NCBI GenBank assembly: GCA_943736015.1
Contig: OX031062.1
Coordinates: 60,996,962-61,060,961 of the forward strand
DNA from: Tridacna crocea
Lineage: Eukaryota; Mollusca; Bivalvia; Cardiida; Cardiidae
Reading direction: 5' to 3'
Length of the DNA stretch: 64,000 nucleotides
Positions 63,890-64,000 of the stretch are shown in pieces (positions within the stretch are counted from its first letter, which is position 1; the number at the start of each line of letters is the position of its first letter). The notes beneath the pieces are model-generated. The model worked only from the letters and a program-made list of their open reading frames with translations, had not been told where the DNA came from and did no database searches. Both the position numbers and the translations under genes were made by a program.

Positions 63890-64000
63890 GTAAATATCGT
63901 AAAGATTGTAAGCACTGGTACGACTCTAAATAGACTACTATGTAACTGATGGGAGGGGGGGTAATGCATCACATAGTATTTAATACAGCAATTTTGTCTA

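Overview
This is an AT-rich invertebrate nuclear segment, most likely from a bivalve mollusc. Its genes are split into many short exons with GT-AG introns. Introns and intergenic DNA are filled with short non-autonomous fold-back elements, including ones built around the palindrome GATCAGCCTGCGCAG, which I associate with bivalve genomes. There are no prokaryotic operons, rRNA genes or CRISPR arrays.

Genes, left to right. (1) 1056-4993, plus strand: the 3' part of an unidentified protein gene, five phase-compatible exons ending in TAA. (2) 8968-27593, minus strand: a complete alpha-tubulin of 451 codons in eight exons. Exon 1 contributes only the initiator ATG and its position is less certain. 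Intron 5 holds a decayed Tc1/mariner-type element with long inverted repeats. (3) 17259-21410, plus strand: two phase-compatible candidate 3' exons lying antisense inside tubulin intron 1 (tentative). (4) 39361-63096, minus strand: a complete EOGT gene (EGF-domain-specific O-GlcNAc transferase, GT61 family), rebuilt from 16 exons that join in frame to 515 codons. It has a signal peptide and a C-terminal RDEL ER-retention signal, and includes a 28-bp microexon.

Mobile DNA. The dominant signal is one family of roughly 60 fold-back elements (called MITE-A here): full copies about 229 bp, TTAA at both ends, short terminal repeats (TTAACCCATTACCA...), and a central 67-bp near-perfect palindrome. 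They crowd 30-64 kb and are sparse before 17 kb. TTAA ends, neighbouring copies that share a single TTAA, and an insertion interrupting another repeat with intact copies elsewhere in the window all point to piggyBac-type transposition. Arm sequences change in matching pairs between copies. A second TTAA family (MITE-B) is nested in MITE-A remnants twice. At least ten other fold-back or inverted-repeat families, tRNA-derived SINE remnants, minisatellites and microsatellites fill most of the rest.

The genes are not functionally linked. No defence system, biosynthetic cluster or viral genome is visible. The most unusual biology is in the transposable elements, especially the paired arm changes in MITE-A.
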